Both the position numbers and the translations under genes were made by a program. Below the pieces are notes generated by a model. The model worked only from the letters and a program-made list of their open reading frames with translations, searched no databases and was not told the DNA's origin. Shown piece after piece: positions 1 through 12,120 of a stretch of 64,000 nucleotides of DNA (positions are counted from its first letter, which is position 1; each line of letters begins with the position of its first letter). Location: NCBI GenBank assembly GCA_003254905.1, contig QANU01086992.1, forward strand, positions 1-64,000, in the 5' to 3' direction. This DNA comes from Nissolia schottii (Eukaryota; Streptophyta; Magnoliopsida; Fabales; Fabaceae).

Positions 1-93
1 CCTAAACCCCAAACCCCAAACCCCAAACCCTAAAACCCTAAAACCCTAAAACCCTTAAACCCTAACCCTTAAACCCTAAACCCTAAACCCACA
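1..93. repeat. Degenerate plant telomere repeats
   Basis: The window opens with CCCTAAA-type heptamers mixed with CCCCAAA, CCCTAAAA and CCCTTAAA variants. The C-rich strand reads left to right, as expected at a left chromosome end. The degeneracy suggests the inner edge of a telomere or a telomere-adjacent tract. An interstitial telomeric block is the alternative. Confidence 0.8.
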
Positions 94-358
94 ACCCTTG
101 ATGTATTTGTTTGGTTTCAATGCTATTCGTTTATGATCGCTAAGCCGTAAGGTTCTATCACTTGTACTATATACTTAATTCCACACGTGGCTCATATTTA
201 TTGTTCTAAGTAAAGAAAGGAAAACGTTTTAAATTGGTACATGTTTTAAGAAAGAAGTATCTTCAAAGGTAATAAAGGACTAAAGGTATTCCCACTAAAG
301 TGGTTAATAACCTAGTAAACCTGGCTTATGACTTAAGCATAAGCTAGCTAACTAGGGG
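94..358 (+). repeat. Truncated LTR of the TGTAACATCCCG family, plus-oriented
   Basis: Read on the minus strand, this stretch matches the ends of the LTR copies at 11636 and 23577 (CTAGCTAGC, then CTTAAGTC, then GGGAATAC and TTAGTCC blocks). It runs into the insertion at 359. Its last bases, including terminal GTGTTACA, resume at 3891-3902 beyond that insertion. It is therefore a truncated copy in the opposite orientation to its guest. Its left boundary is not visible. Confidence 0.6.
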
Positions 359-800
359 TGAAACACCCAAGCTAACTGTTTACGCGTACGTCGAAAACAA
401 TGCTCACTAGGTTGTTATCTGCTTTGGTGGGGATAACTTAGTCCCGTGTATATATGTCAGAAAATATTGTTACTCAAAATATGGACCAATTTGCAACTTT
501 CTTTATACGTTACATAGCGTAAATTAGGAGCCTTTATAGCGTCGGAGTATATATGGCGAGTGGAAATATAACATCTTTAACTGTAAATAAAGGCATAACT
601 AATATAGGCAAAGATAACAAACAACGGTCCATCATACATTCATCAGCAATGCATAAATAGTATTATAAGTATTAAGTACAAATATCACATAGAAGTACAA
701 GTACACATGTATCATCTACTAGCTAATCGTCTGATCTCCAGCTGTCCTCCCTTGGGAGGGTTCTTTCTCTTGCAGCTCATCTCTTTGTTCCTCGTACTAC

Positions 801-851
801 TCATACCGCTTTGATGTCTTCTTCGTCCTTGTCGTACTCGCCTAGAACCAT
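801..851 (-). other. Short acidic ORF conserved in family A LTRs (copy 1)
   Basis: A 16-codon minus-strand ORF begins MVLGEYD and is acidic. It starts directly after a block conserved in four family members (minus strand, ending in CTTTATGG). Equivalents are at 12055-12120, 23281-23340 and 56912-56977. Whether it is translated is unknown. It could be a uORF of the LTR transcript. Confidence 0.35.
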
Positions 852-1504
852 AAAGGAGTGGGGGATGAGAACACTGCGTTCTCAGTGGGTAACCTCTGGT
901 CTTGCTACTTATTTTAAACTCAATTATGATTCTGCTGCTCAGGGGTCTCTAGGTGTCATAGTTATATTATATACCTACCATTTATTAAATTCCATGCTAA
1001 GCTTGAGCAGCTTTATCTAATTTACTAGGTGACTGAGGGAACCTATTCTTCATTAACTAAGTCATCTGTTCTCTACCTTATTTCCTAAATCACATATAAT
1101 CACATAATTCACATAATCACATAATAAGCTTCCGTATGCGTCCACTTATAAACCTGTCCATTTTAATTATAAGCTTCTTCACACATCTACTTATGTACAG
1201 TTATATCACTTAGAGCACATACTTCAAGCTTAACCCCCCCGTAACAGTGGCCTACCGCCACAGGCTTCCTTAGTGTCCCAGTACCGTGAGGACTGGGCCG
1301 CGCTAAACCTCAGTAGCTCACGATAGGAGAATCCATCCTTATGCTAGGGATGGCGAGGGGACCCTACCCCGTCCTTATGCTAGGGACAAGGCATGCCCAG
1401 GGTTCAACTTGCCTTTCCTGCCGGCTCCCCGCACAACTAGGAAAGGAATCCTTTAGCCTCCTTTATTCCTTTTAGGGACTTTATGACGTCATGCCCTATT
1501 CCTT

Positions 1505-1624
1505 TTCCAGTCAACAGTCCATTTCTAGTCAACAGTTCATATATCCAGTCAATAATTCATATAGCCAGTCAACAATTCATAAAGCCAGTCAACAGTTCAT
1601 AAAGCCAGTCAACAGTTCATATAT
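1505..1624. repeat. Minisatellite, ~19-20 bp unit, six copies
   Basis: Six head-to-tail copies of a unit close to AGCCAGTCAACAGTTCATA lie inside the family A solo LTR. Other family members carry unrelated tandem repeats at the equivalent position. Confidence 0.85.
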
Positions 1625-3902
1625 CTTGAATATACTTCAGCAGTTCATAAATATTTGCATACTTAGTAAAATTAGTGGATCCATGGATAATTGCAAGCAG
1701 TGTGAAAAACTAAGTTTGAGAAAAGTGTTTTATTCAGAAAATGACAAGTTGTAAAATAGAGAGTCTGAACTTCGGTCAGGCCGCTTAGCGTCACCTGGTG
1801 AATTTCAACTCCTAATTCCCGCAATTATTCCATGTCCCACAAGTTTCCTTGAAATCAATCTTTAAAGTATTTATTCCATCATTCATCATCCATTTTTAAC
1901 AACAATAAACATACTTTCCAGGTTCGTAATATCATTTCCATCATAAATCCATACTTTCCTAACAGACTATTCATGAAGCACATAGCACATCTGGCACATA
2001 TTCACATATTCGTGTAACACATAACACATAGAACATACGTAGCTCAACATCTCATATTTACACATATCCTAAACATAAACAAATATTCAGCAGTTATTCT
2101 AAAAATCACGAAGCATGCGTCCGTTTTCTGTCAGAAATTAGATATCAGAAACCGGAGAGGTCCAAGATCTTACCCCAAGGGTTTTGATAGTCCTAAGATC
2201 ATTTTCCATGTCCAATATTTCAGATTCTGACCTCAGCACCACGAAATTACAATTCTACCCTTTTCCCAAAATTACCATTTCGCCCCCGTAAACGTCCTAT
2301 TTTCTTTAGAGTTTTTGTTCTCAAAAACCCGATGGACTCAAGACTTTCCCTTAATGTTTTTGATAGTTCTAAACCCATATTTTCTGAAAACAAACCCAGT
2401 TTTTCAGTCCCAAGATGTGAATTTTCCGTTTTGCCCTTTTTCACAAAAATCCCGTTTTCTGCCTGTTTGCTGAGAAATTCATCGGGGACTCCGAAAATCA
2501 TAAAACTTGACATCCCCACTCAAAATTTCGTGTAGAATCCAAAAATAACATTAGTTTTCCATGATAAAAATCCCAGCATACAGTTCCCTTTAAAATCATG
2601 TCATATGCCTATTTACGTCTTAGGCGTTCCTAAGTCCTGACAGAATCACAGACATCACCAACGAGTCCAGACAATCACCAACAACATATATCTATATCAA
2701 AGTCACATAAAGACATCCTAACCGCATATATATCTAATCATGAAACCACATAGACAGTGGATAAGTCGGTTACCCACGTTTTTGCGTCTGACGACGGTTT
2801 TTGCTGCTTCCTTAGCTTTGTCTCCAACGACGATGCTTCCTAGTTCCTCTTGGGCTGAATCTCTCAAGCTTTCTCCCAGGATTTTGAGGGTTCTTCGTGG
2901 GCTTAGGTTAGGGGATTTCTGAAGAACAGGAACTAGGTTGTGTACAGGAAGTGTCTGGGTCTCTGTTTTGACTGAATAACAGTCGATTGTGTAATGGGAC
3001 AGAGTTTTGGCTAGGTTTTCCAATTTTTGCCTAAAATTTCTGATTTGAGGGGTATTTATAGGCCTCTTGGACGAAATTTGCTTTCCCATTTTGCCCTTGG
3101 TGCCAAAATTACCAATATGCCCTTATTTTGTCTTTAAGTAAAATGTCATTTTCATGAGTCATCCACCTTTTGACTCCTTGACCCCACTTGGGCTGCTTCA
3201 TGACAGTGTATGTGGTTGTTTCTTGGCTGATTTTGTGGCCAAAATTTTACGGGCCCCGGCAGATCAATTTTGATCAGGTTTTTGGCGTTCCCGGTCCTGT
3301 ACTTCGTGTACAACTGTTCTAAAAATATTCCGATCACGTCCTTGTGACCTCCTAATTTTTCCTAAGTAATATTTTAGGGTCATTCAGGTATTTATGAATT
3401 TTCGTCTGTAGCCTTACCTTTTACGGATACTTTAGACGCGCGGTTGTGTTCTGACGGCAGAAAGGGTTCATTCTAGTGTCTGCAGAATTTCCCGAAACTG
3501 AACCGAATTTCTTCTACAGACATTTAACCTAAGAATTTATATCTTTAGTGGTTTAACCTTCTCCTTACCTTTAGGACCAAATTGTGGTTATGTTTGATCG
3601 TGTTTGGTCGTTTGCTGTTGCAGTATTCTGCGTACGGGTAGTCGAAAACAATAATTTGAGTTGATCTAAGGTATTTGTGAACTTTCCTCCATAACTGTAT
3701 ATTTTATAGATACCCTAGACCCACGGTTAAGCTTGGATGACAAAAAGGATTTGCTTCAGTGTCTGTAGAATTGGAAGAAAACGAGCAGAATTATTCCTAT
3801 AAACACTTTTAATCCAAAGGCTTGGGCGAGGGATTGTTTCCCTATTTAATTTATGAAATCTTTGCTAAGGGGAAAAAGCGGGATGTTACAAGGGGTGTTA
3901 CA

Positions 3903-4680
3903 TATAGAGTTGTAGGGCTCTCCTATTCTAATAACTGTTCTTCCCCCAACCGTCAACTGTTACCACTTCTGACCGTTGTGCTCCGCATAATGCAGACCAG
4001 TTGTGCTTGCATGTGTGACACGGCATGCAGCTGTTGTCTTCGTCATGCTCTTTAGTAGTTGTGCCACCTTCTGAACGTGGGAAATTATTTTCCCATAGTG
4101 GCTGCGTCAGATTGAAGATTATTGATCATGTTCAAACTTGTTAACCGTTCCCTCCATGGAATTGGCTTGATACCATAATTTTCTGCTAAGTCTCAAATTT
4201 CGTCGCGACATTAGCCCAACACGAGGATACTACCATGAAACAACTGTGACAACTCTTGGACGAATTGCCATCTTTGCGATAGTTTCTTATCTTAGTCATC
4301 GAACTATAGTGTCGACGCCTTAGTTAATTAGTGATACTCCGATCACTTTGGTTTGTCATTTCTTGATTTATTTTGGTCACGACGAGGACTCCCTTGCGAT
4401 CGTTCTAATAGTTATTCTTTGGTAGTTTTTCTCGCTGAATAGCTATTGTCGCGACAACTCTTCTGTCGCGACCCTTTCTCTAGCAAGCCTTGGCAATTAT
4501 CTCTATTGCTCGTGGTTGCAACCTTCGCGTCGCCAATATTAATGCCGTCTGGGTTGCCAACATTCATTTCGACATGAACTCTTGGTCAAAATTCGTTTCT
4601 CGCTATATCGTGAATTTTGGCGACCTAACAGAGGGAGCAGAGGAAGGCACAACAATATTGTCCATTGTCAACACGTGAAA
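3903..4680 (-). repeat. LTR-like block, copy 1 of the duplicated pair
   Basis: This block matches 6668-7445 almost throughout, with small substitutions and indels. Its orientation is inferred from the gag debris beside copy 2. It contains several GTCGCGAC-type palindromes (near 4203, 4448 and 4466). The minus strand begins TGTTGACAATGGACAA at the right edge. It is probably an LTR fragment of the gag-bearing element remnant at 5521-6667. Confidence 0.55.
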
Positions 4681-4883
4681 TTTGTACTTTGTAGCTTTAA
4701 GTTTCTATAAATGAGCAAAAACAATTTAACAATTATACATGAACTCCGCATGGATTATGATCATTACATAACTAGCAAGCAAAAAAAAAAAAAAGCAAAT
4801 AGACTCCTCAACCATGCATCACACACTGGTTTCAAATAAAGAAGCCTAAATTATTTGCTAATGACCAAACAACATTTTACAAT

Positions 4884-5267
4884 TTATGTAATAATGAAAG
4901 AAGGAGCATGAGCATAAGACGAGGACAGCTCGAAGGAAAAATGTCGCAAGATCATGGACAAAGCTATTTTTGCCTCTAACAAGCAGAAGTTTTGTCCTAA
5001 GCAGAGTTGAGGACCCCATCCAAATGGCAAGTATGAAACTTTGCCTTTTGTTGCCTTCAAGACCCCTTCGGAGAATCTCTCTGGTTTGAACTCCTTGGCA
5101 TCATCACCCCAAAACTCCTGATCCTGGTGTAGCATTGATACAGGCACTACAAGTTCTACTACTTTAGGAATTATAAGATCTCCAAGTTTTGCATCTTTGC
5201 GTAGATATCGAGCGAACATAACTACTGGTGGGTATAACCTGAGACTCTCTTGTAGAATCATTGCCAC
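4884..5267 (-). pseudogene. Duplicated terminal exon of the CYP72A-type P450, non-functional
   Basis: The exon is nearly identical to the last exon of the P450 at 7639-10350, including the ESLRLYPP ExxR segment and FKPERF. Three changes disable or weaken it. The heme-binding segment reads [13 protein letters not shown], so the conserved Arg before the Cys is Gln. The C-terminal residues after FIIT are missing. The preceding exons are absent: upstream it runs through a partial intron and a few bases of exon 4 into gag debris. The C-terminal loss comes from a ~31-bp deletion between two TGTAATA direct repeats that are both still present in the other copy (near 7648 and 7680). Confidence 0.85.
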
Positions 5268-5520
5268 CTGATTGATGAAATAAGATTATCAGGGTGCCAA
5301 AATCAAATGACAAATGAAATAATGCCATTAACAATGATTATATACTTCCTTAATCAATCTACTTAATGATCTCCTGAGACCTTAATTACCTATGATATTG
5401 AATTGTACATTTTAGTTTTCAATAGGATTATTAGGATGACCTTCTATTGTGATTTTCCAAAATTATGTCGATAGCTAAGTGAAACTTACAATTTTCAGTT
5501 GACCTAGTTTATCATAATCA

Positions 5521-6667
5521 TTGGGTTTCTATCACAGGGTTTATCAGGATTGAAATCTGATTAGCGATCATGTTCGCCAACTCGTGATAGTTATCCAAGG
5601 TTTCTTGCCTCTATATTACGAGGCTTTCAACAATGTTCCTAGGGATTATGCTAGGCATGGCCCTAGACATTGTTTGAAACACTGGACCCATAACGGGTTC
5701 TGCCATTCCTCTCGGCACGTCTTATGTCACGACGGGAATGGTGGGTGGTGTTACACCTGAACCTATACCCCAATAATTCATTGGGTTCGTCGCAGCTATT
5801 TGGTGCGCTACCTATGGGCTCCAACTTTGACTTATGGGGGGTATAGGCATACTTAAAGATGCCAAATTAGGAGCCACCATACTCTGCTCCGTCGACACTA
5901 TTGTCGACATTATAGGAGGAGAATATCCAGGGGGTAACCCATAAGGTGGCCAAGGTGGTCACTGCATGAAGCCTTGGGTACTTGGGACACTTTCTTCCCC
6001 ATTTGGATTTTGGTTTTCACTTCTCTCCATTTCTCCATCCACTTCATGGGGATGTCTATTCCATTGTGTACTTGAAATGGGAGGGGAATTTCTACCATTC
6101 CCTCATGTATTTAATTCTATTTCCATGTTCGCTTTGCTAGATTTTCTGTTTATAACAGTACCACTTCTCAAATGCATGTACAACTCACAGAATTCTACAA
6201 TGCCTGTCCCACTAGGCGTGCCATTTTGTTTCACGTGAAATAATTCCGAGGAACCTTCTGTCACTTACACAAAAGAATGTTTAACGGGGACAAGCGATTT
6301 AGGCGTTCTCAGGTGAAGAACAGGGGCGTGAATTGCAAGAGTAGGAGAGAAGTGGAGAGCGAGAACTAGAAATGTAAATATATTCAATATTGGTCACCGG
6401 AGTGACTTTGATTACAAAGTTGTCCTTGCCAGAGCGAAGGATTTGGTGCAAGTTACAATAAAGAAAGAGGAGAAGAGTTGCGTTAAGGTTGAAGAGATTA
6501 CTACAATTACGGCTACTCCTAGAAAAGCAGGGAAATGAAATGAAAAAGAAAAGGTGGTGGCGTATACTGAGCTACAGTAGGACTGCTGACTGCCGCTGTG
6601 GGGACTTACTATGAGTCGATAGGATTGTTAGGAAACCACCTCGAATTTAGCCTAGAAGCCCTGTATT
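5521..6667 (-). pseudogene. Retrotransposon leader and gag N-terminus remnant
   Basis: On the minus strand, 6667 to about 6240 is an untranslated-leader-like segment ending in GGCACGCCTAGTGGGAC, a block I recognise from legume gypsy-type elements. Below it lies a broken gag-like reading frame with proline/glycine-rich peptides such as YGLPPGYSPP, interrupted by stops. No pol is visible. It sits between the two copies of the LTR-like block, so it is the interior of that element, cut off where P450 sequence begins at 5520. Confidence 0.5.
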
Positions 6668-7445
6668 CATAGAGTTTCAAGGCTCTCCTCTTCTGATAAC
6701 CGTTCTTTCCCCAGCCGTCGACAGTTACCACTTCCGACCATTGTGATCCGCATAATGCGAACAAGTTGTGCTTGCATGTGTGACACGACATGCAACAGTT
6801 GTCTCCATCGTGCCCTTTAACTGTTGTGCCACCTTCTGAACGTGGGAAGTTATTTTCCCATAGTGGCTACGTTAGATTGGAGATTATTAATCATGTTCAA
6901 ACTTGTTAACCGTTCCCTCCCTGAAACTGGCTTGATACCACAATTTTCTGCTAAGTCTCAAATTTTGTCGTGAGATTAGCCCAACACGAGGCTACTACCA
7001 TGAAGCGACCGTGACAACTCTTGGACGAATTGCCATCTTTGCGACAATTTCTTATCTTGGTCATCAAACTATAGTGTCGACGCCTTAGTTAATTGGTGAT
7101 ACTTCAATCACTTTGGTTTGTCATTTCTTGATTGTTTTTTTTAGTCGCGACGAGGACTCCCTTGCGACCATTCTAATAACTATTCTTTGTAGCTTTTGTC
7201 GCCGAATAGTTATTGTCACGACAGCTCTTCTGTCGCAACCCGTTCTCTAGCAAGCCTTGGCAATTATCTCTATTGCTCATGGTTGTCAACCTTTGCGTCG
7301 CCAATATTCATGTCATCCGCATCGCCAACATTCATTTCAACGTGAACTCTTGGTCAAAATTCGTTTCTCGCTATATCGCGAATTTTGGCGACCTAACAAA
7401 GGGAGCAGAGGAAGGCACAATAATATTGTCCATTGTCAACACGTG
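6668..7445 (-). repeat. LTR-like block, copy 2
   Basis: This is the partner of 3903-4680 and lies next to the gag leader, so on the minus strand it is in the position of a 5' LTR. It contains the same GTCGCGAC-like palindromes, some mutated. It ends about 190 bp from the stop codon of the P450 gene. Confidence 0.55.
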
Positions 7446-7638
7446 AAATTCGTGCTTTGTAGCTTTAAGTTTCTAAACATGAGCAAAAACGATTTAACAA
7501 TTATACATGAACTCCTCATGGATTATGATCATTACATAACTAGCAGGCAAAAAAAAGCAAATAGACTCCTCAACCATGCATCGCACACTGGTTTCAGATA
7601 AAGAAACCTAAATTATTTGCTAATGACCAAACAACATT

Positions 7639-10350
7639 TTACAATTTATGTAATATTAGGTGAGCCCCGTGCTCAGGCTGAAGTGTAATAATGAAAGATG
7701 GAGCATGAGCATAAGACGGGGACAGCTCGAAGGAAAAATGTCGCAGGATCATGGACAAAGCTATTTTTGCCTCTAACAATCCGAAGTTTTGTCCTATGCA
7801 GAGTCGAGGACCCCATCCAAATGGCAAGTATGAAACTTTGCCTTTTGTTGCCTTCGAGACCCCTTCGGAGAATCTCTCTGGTTTGAACTCCTTGGCATCA
7901 TCACCCCAAAACTCCTGATCCTGGTGTAGCATTGACACAGGCACTACAAGTTCCACTCCTTTAGGAATTATAAGATCTCCAAGTTTTGCATCTTTGCGTA
8001 GATATCGAGCGAACATAACTACTGGTGGGTATAACCTGAGACTCTCTTGTAGAATCATTGCCACCTGATTGATGAAATGTGATTATTAGGGTGCCAAAAT
8101 CAAATGATAAATGCAATAATGCCATTAACAACGGTTATATACTTCCTTAATCAATCTACTTAATGATCTCCCGAGACCCTCATTTCCTATGATATTGAAG
8201 CGTACATTTTAGTTTTTAAGAGGATTATTAGGATGACCTTCTACGGTGATTTACCGAAACTGTGTCGATAGCTAAGTGAAACTTACAATTTTCAGTTGAC
8301 CTAGCTTATCATAATCTGGCTTCTCATTGCCAAACACTCTAAAAACCTCTTCCCTCGCTTTTGCTTGCCAGTCGGGATGCTTGCTTAACAGTAACATAGT
8401 CCAAACCAGCAATTCTGCATTGGCTTCTTGTCCTGCTAAGTAAAATAGTTTGACTTCTTCGACTACATCCCTTAAACTCATTCCTCCACCATTACTTTTT
8501 TCTGATTCCTTGTAATTTGATTCCAAAAGTATGCCTAACAAGTCATTGTTAGTAGGCTCCCCTGCTTGCATTGCTTTCAATCTTCCATTGATGATACCCA
8601 TCAGTGATGCTCTTATTTCTTTGTCAATTGCTTTCATCCTCCGGTTGGTATGTGTTGGCAGAAACCTACAAGACATATAAGCGGGATTAGTGGTGCAATT
8701 GATCATAAGACCACCAACAAATCTCTAAGCTGGCAATTAATACAGGCCAAAAGAATACTTGTAATTTTTTTTTTTAACGAAGAAACAAATTCTGTTCCAA
8801 ATTTGATTTGAGATACCAAACTGTCCACTTTCTAGTATAATGTAACTTCGATAGCTATTTAAGGGAAAAAAAATAAATAAAGCTAACAACTTTTATCCAT
8901 CCAATGTCTTGAAAACAACTAAATTTTCGACTTTAAACTTCTCAAGTGATTCCAACAAATACAACACTTACTAGCAAAAACTCTTATTTTAATGGGACTG
9001 AATATTGAAAACATAAATGAATTTGAGTGACTGCACGTGGCAGTGTCGTCTTCCTACCTGTACCCTGGAATGAAAGCAAACTTAAAGAGTGTCATTGTGA
9101 GTTGAAGCATTTCCCTTTGAAGCTGGAAAACCCTTTTCCCTTCTTCGTAGCTACTACCAAAGCCTGCCCGAGCGAGGACATCGCTTGACACGTTTTGTAT
9201 GAAAGGCCATACATCTAACTCACATGACCCATTAGACGAATCTAACACACTCTTCCATTTGCTTATCATATCATCGCAACATTGACAAAATATGGGTACC
9301 AAGAGCTGCACAAGATTTCAAGAGATTTAAGTGATTCAAGAGAAGTCCTTTAAGGAATACTAAGTAAGTATCTTAATTAGAGACAACAATAACTAGAAGT
9401 AATTAATAGCCAATTCATTTCACCTTTCAACACAGGTCATGTTATGAGATAAAGCATCGATTTATAAGTGCTTTGACATAACAATAAAAAGGAGAGGAAT
9501 CACAGCCGACCTTCAATTTCTCGACATTGAATGCTGGACTCACGATCTTCCGGTGTTTAGCCCACTTGTCGCCGTCATAATTTGCAAAGCCCGATGCAAG
9601 AAGCTTGAAAAGTGGACTGGTGTCAGGCTTTTGAAATTCATAGACCTTATTAGCGATTTCCTTTATTTTGTCTGGATCCATGACGAATAGCCTCGGTCTT
9701 GGACCAAGCCACATAAAAGAATTCTTCCCTGTATGTATGTGTTTTAATTGCGTGCGGTTAGCTTAGCTAGCAATATTTGAAAAGAGAAGGGACTTGAGAC
9801 AACAAATTACTAAGTCATTAACAAGGAATAGTGATGCTCTAGCCTCATCTCTGACCCTGAGTAGAGTACTAGTAGTATTGTACCGTTAGTAACAACAATG
9901 ATATAGTATATAGTAGTTTCTTCCAACTGTACTTCAAACAATACTTAAAAGAAGAAAGAAGGGGAAATGAATACTACAGTATAGTATAGGATACGGTATT
10001 AATGCTATGTTCGTAATTTGAGTGGCGACTGACTAACCGTATTTAGCGATGGTGTGGACAACGAAAGGCAATACACGGGACGCAATCTCGTTAGAATGAG
10101 GATCCATGGGTTTGGATTTGGCTTCCTTGATCATTTTAACCATATCTCTGATGTCTCCAACAAAAGGGCGATAGGAATGGCCTTGAATACCCTGCTGCTT
10201 GAGACGCCTCTCAATCCTCTTTGGTCTGAGCCACACCCAGTTGAGTGCGCTCCATAACCACCATATCAGCACCAAACCAATGACAGTGCTCATGGCAATT
10301 GTCGTTGGGGCGGCCAAATTCAATACTACTGACATTCCTAGACCTCCCAT
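7639..10350 (-). CDS. Cytochrome P450, CYP72A-type, five exons
   Basis: Exons in coding order, inferred from GT-AG sites that keep one frame, are 10350-10038, 9728-9511, 9305-9058, 8665-8287 and 8064-7639 (527 aa; CYP72A proteins are usually about 515-520). Visible elements: an N-terminal membrane anchor followed by a basic [14 protein letters not shown] linker, ExxR at residues ~393-396, FKPERF at ~446-451, and heme loop [10 protein letters not shown] with Cys ~475. The protein should be an ER-anchored monooxygenase. CYP72A members oxidise terpenoids and other lipophilic metabolites, and the substrate here cannot be told. Oddity: the I-helix reads AGQEANAE (~337-344) instead of the usual AGQETTS, so the conserved oxygen-activation Thr is missing. 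The start at 10350 gives MGGLGM. Met at 10335 is equally possible, and an in-frame start at 10416 would make the N-terminus too long. Confidence 0.88.
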
Positions 10351-10858
10351 GATCTCCAGCTGATCTGAATGACAGACAATAAAAAGAGATGAAGCTAGCA
10401 AGCTTGCACTCTTCAACCACTCATGATCTCAATATGATTATTAATATATACAATGGTGAACGAACATATATCAGAGTTTATTTTCCTTTTTGCTGTTTGC
10501 CAAAACAAACAGAAAGCCTTCCCACGAGAGCCACGCAGATTATTATATATTATATTTCTTATATATCTTCTTTATATAACAACATAGTAAGGAGACACCT
10601 GTATATAAAAAAACACAATCATATGGTGGCATGAATTCCTCGCGGTTAGCGTGTCTAATTTCAAATTATCGGGACCCCAGCATGCGATATTTTGTAAACC
10701 AGTTGTGTCACACGTGCACTCAATTTGCATGTACTCGTAGATACACCTCATATTAAATATGTTTGGACCCACTACGAATACTCACTCTATTGCATGGATT
10801 CTCACTCCGCACTTAAACGTGTGTGCACACACAATTCCCGTTTCTCATTTTTCATTCG
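10351..10858 (-). promoter_or_regulatory. Upstream region of the P450 gene
   Basis: This is the presumed promoter side of the P450 gene. On the minus strand a TATATAAAG box lies at about 10578-10570, some 220 bp upstream of the start codon, within an AT-rich tract. Nothing else recognisable is present, and the TATA assignment is tentative. Confidence 0.3.
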
Positions 10859-11190
10859 CGTGCACAAATTTTATAAACATCTGTGCACATGCATTATTTG
10901 CTTATGCACCCAAACCTTTGCATAGACCATACATTCTATAATTCATTAGACTCTTGAATGAACAAACTTTATAAGCATCTGTGCACAAACTTTATGTAGT
11001 AGAATGCACAAACATTACTAGCTTATGTCCACAAACCCTTACATAGACCATACATTCCATAATTCATTATACTCTTTGATGCACAAACTTTATAAGCATT
11101 GGTGCACAAACTTTATGTAGTAGAATGCACAAACATTACTAGTTTATGTTCACAAAACCTTTACATTGGCCATACATTCTAGAATTCATT
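10859..11190. repeat. Tandem repeat, ~120-bp unit, about three copies
   Basis: Three diverged copies share TGCACAAACTTTATAAGC, then CATTACTAG, then CATAGACCATACATTC. The second and third copies are offset by 121 bp. The first is shorter. No coding potential is seen. Confidence 0.8.
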
Positions 11191-11635
11191 GTACAAAAAT
11201 GTGGTGGTTGAATTTTAAGTTAGTGTGAGTTTTTTATGACAATTTTGCAATAGCAATTGCAAATAAATAAATAAATAATTATGTAGTGGGTTAAATAACT
11301 ACTTAGAATATGAGATAATGGATAAGGTTAAAAAGTGAAAGGAAAAAAAATTGTACACAAAAAAGAGAATTTCCTTTATTTAATTTGTTATGATTATTTA
11401 TAATAATAAAGTTTTGAAATAAAGTTTTAATAGTGTTTTGCACGAGTAGAAAAGAACTTTTTTAAGTTATAAGAAATTATATATACATATATATATATAA
11501 ATAAATGTTGTTAAAATTAGTTGTATATAAAATTTTGAAGATAAAGGATTGTCTAACTAGAGATTAAAACATCAGTATCTCTCATGTTGTCAGGTATGCT
11601 AGTTTTTTTTGCAAATTGCATGTAGGGGTGGCAAT
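11191..11635. other. AT-rich spacer
   Basis: AT-rich sequence with short AAAT and AT microsatellite stretches. No gene is seen. The right edge (TAGGGGTGGCAAT from 11622) resembles an hAT-type terminus and is the insertion site of the next LTR. Confidence 0.5.
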
Positions 11636-12054
11636 TGAAACACCCTAGCTAGCTGGCTTACACTCGAGCCGTAGACCCTGCTCGTTAGGTAGTTTGCTAC
11701 TTGGTAGGGCATACTCTTAGTCCCTTACTAATCTTTAAAATACTTATTTAGGAAAATATGGACCGATTTCAAACTTTTCTTTTCATAGTGCATAGCATAA
11801 AGTAAGAGCTGCGTGTAGGAGAAACAGATAGCACAAACGATAGAGGCGTAATGATAAGCAGTCTATTATACATAACTATTAAGCGAACAACTAGAGGGTC
11901 CGTACATCCGATCACAAGTAGTCATATAATTAATACAATAATTACTACAAAATGATTCTGTTTAATAAGTACATCACATGTCTTTCAAACTATCCGGGCT
12001 AACCAAAACCCTTCGAGATTAGTCCTGTGCCGAGCTGCGGCTCAAGTGGGTCCT

Positions 12055-12120
12055 TCACCGCTCCTCCTGAGACTCGTCAGCATCCCCGTAGTAGGAGTCA
12101 TCCTCATTCCCTGGAGCCAT
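12055..12120 (-). other. Short acidic ORF conserved in family A LTRs (copy 2)
   Basis: A 21-codon minus-strand ORF beginning MAPGNEDD and ending in an acidic tail lies at the same position relative to the conserved GAGAACG block as the ORFs at 801-851, 23281-23340 and 56912-56977. Confidence 0.35.

Larger units (their letters stand above)
359..3890 (-). mobile_element. 3.5 kb solo LTR, family A, TSD AGGGG
   Basis: On the minus strand the element runs from TGTAACATCCCG (ending at 3890) to a degenerate GGGTGTTTCA (at 359). It is flanked by the direct repeat AGGGG at 354-358 and 3891-3895, so it is one insertion. No gag or pol reading frame is visible, which fits a solo LTR or a very short non-autonomous element. 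A minus-strand TATA-like box lies near 3054-3061. Blocks shared with the copies at 11636, 22797 and 55960 include CAGCTTTATCTAA near 1003 and AAAAATATTCCG near 3313. TGTAACA-type termini are common in plant Ty3/gypsy LTRs. Lineage is not assigned because pol is absent. Confidence 0.75.
3903..5520. repeat. Segmental duplication unit 1 (LTR block plus P450 exon 5 and partial intron 4)
   Basis: This unit aligns with 6668-8305, a displacement of about 2.77 kb. It carries the LTR block, the terminal P450 exon and the proximal part of intron 4, including the exon 4 donor. It stops abruptly within exon 4, after TATCATAATC. The other unit belongs to the working P450 gene. Confidence 0.85.

Noticed and set aside
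2718..3089. 123-aa minus-strand ORF in solo LTR A
   Set aside because: It starts near the LTR promoter but is not kept in the related copies and has no recognisable domain.
10054..10420. Extra ORFs overlapping P450 exon 1
   Set aside because: Other frames of the exon. Only the minus frame with the [10 protein letters not shown] linker matches the family.
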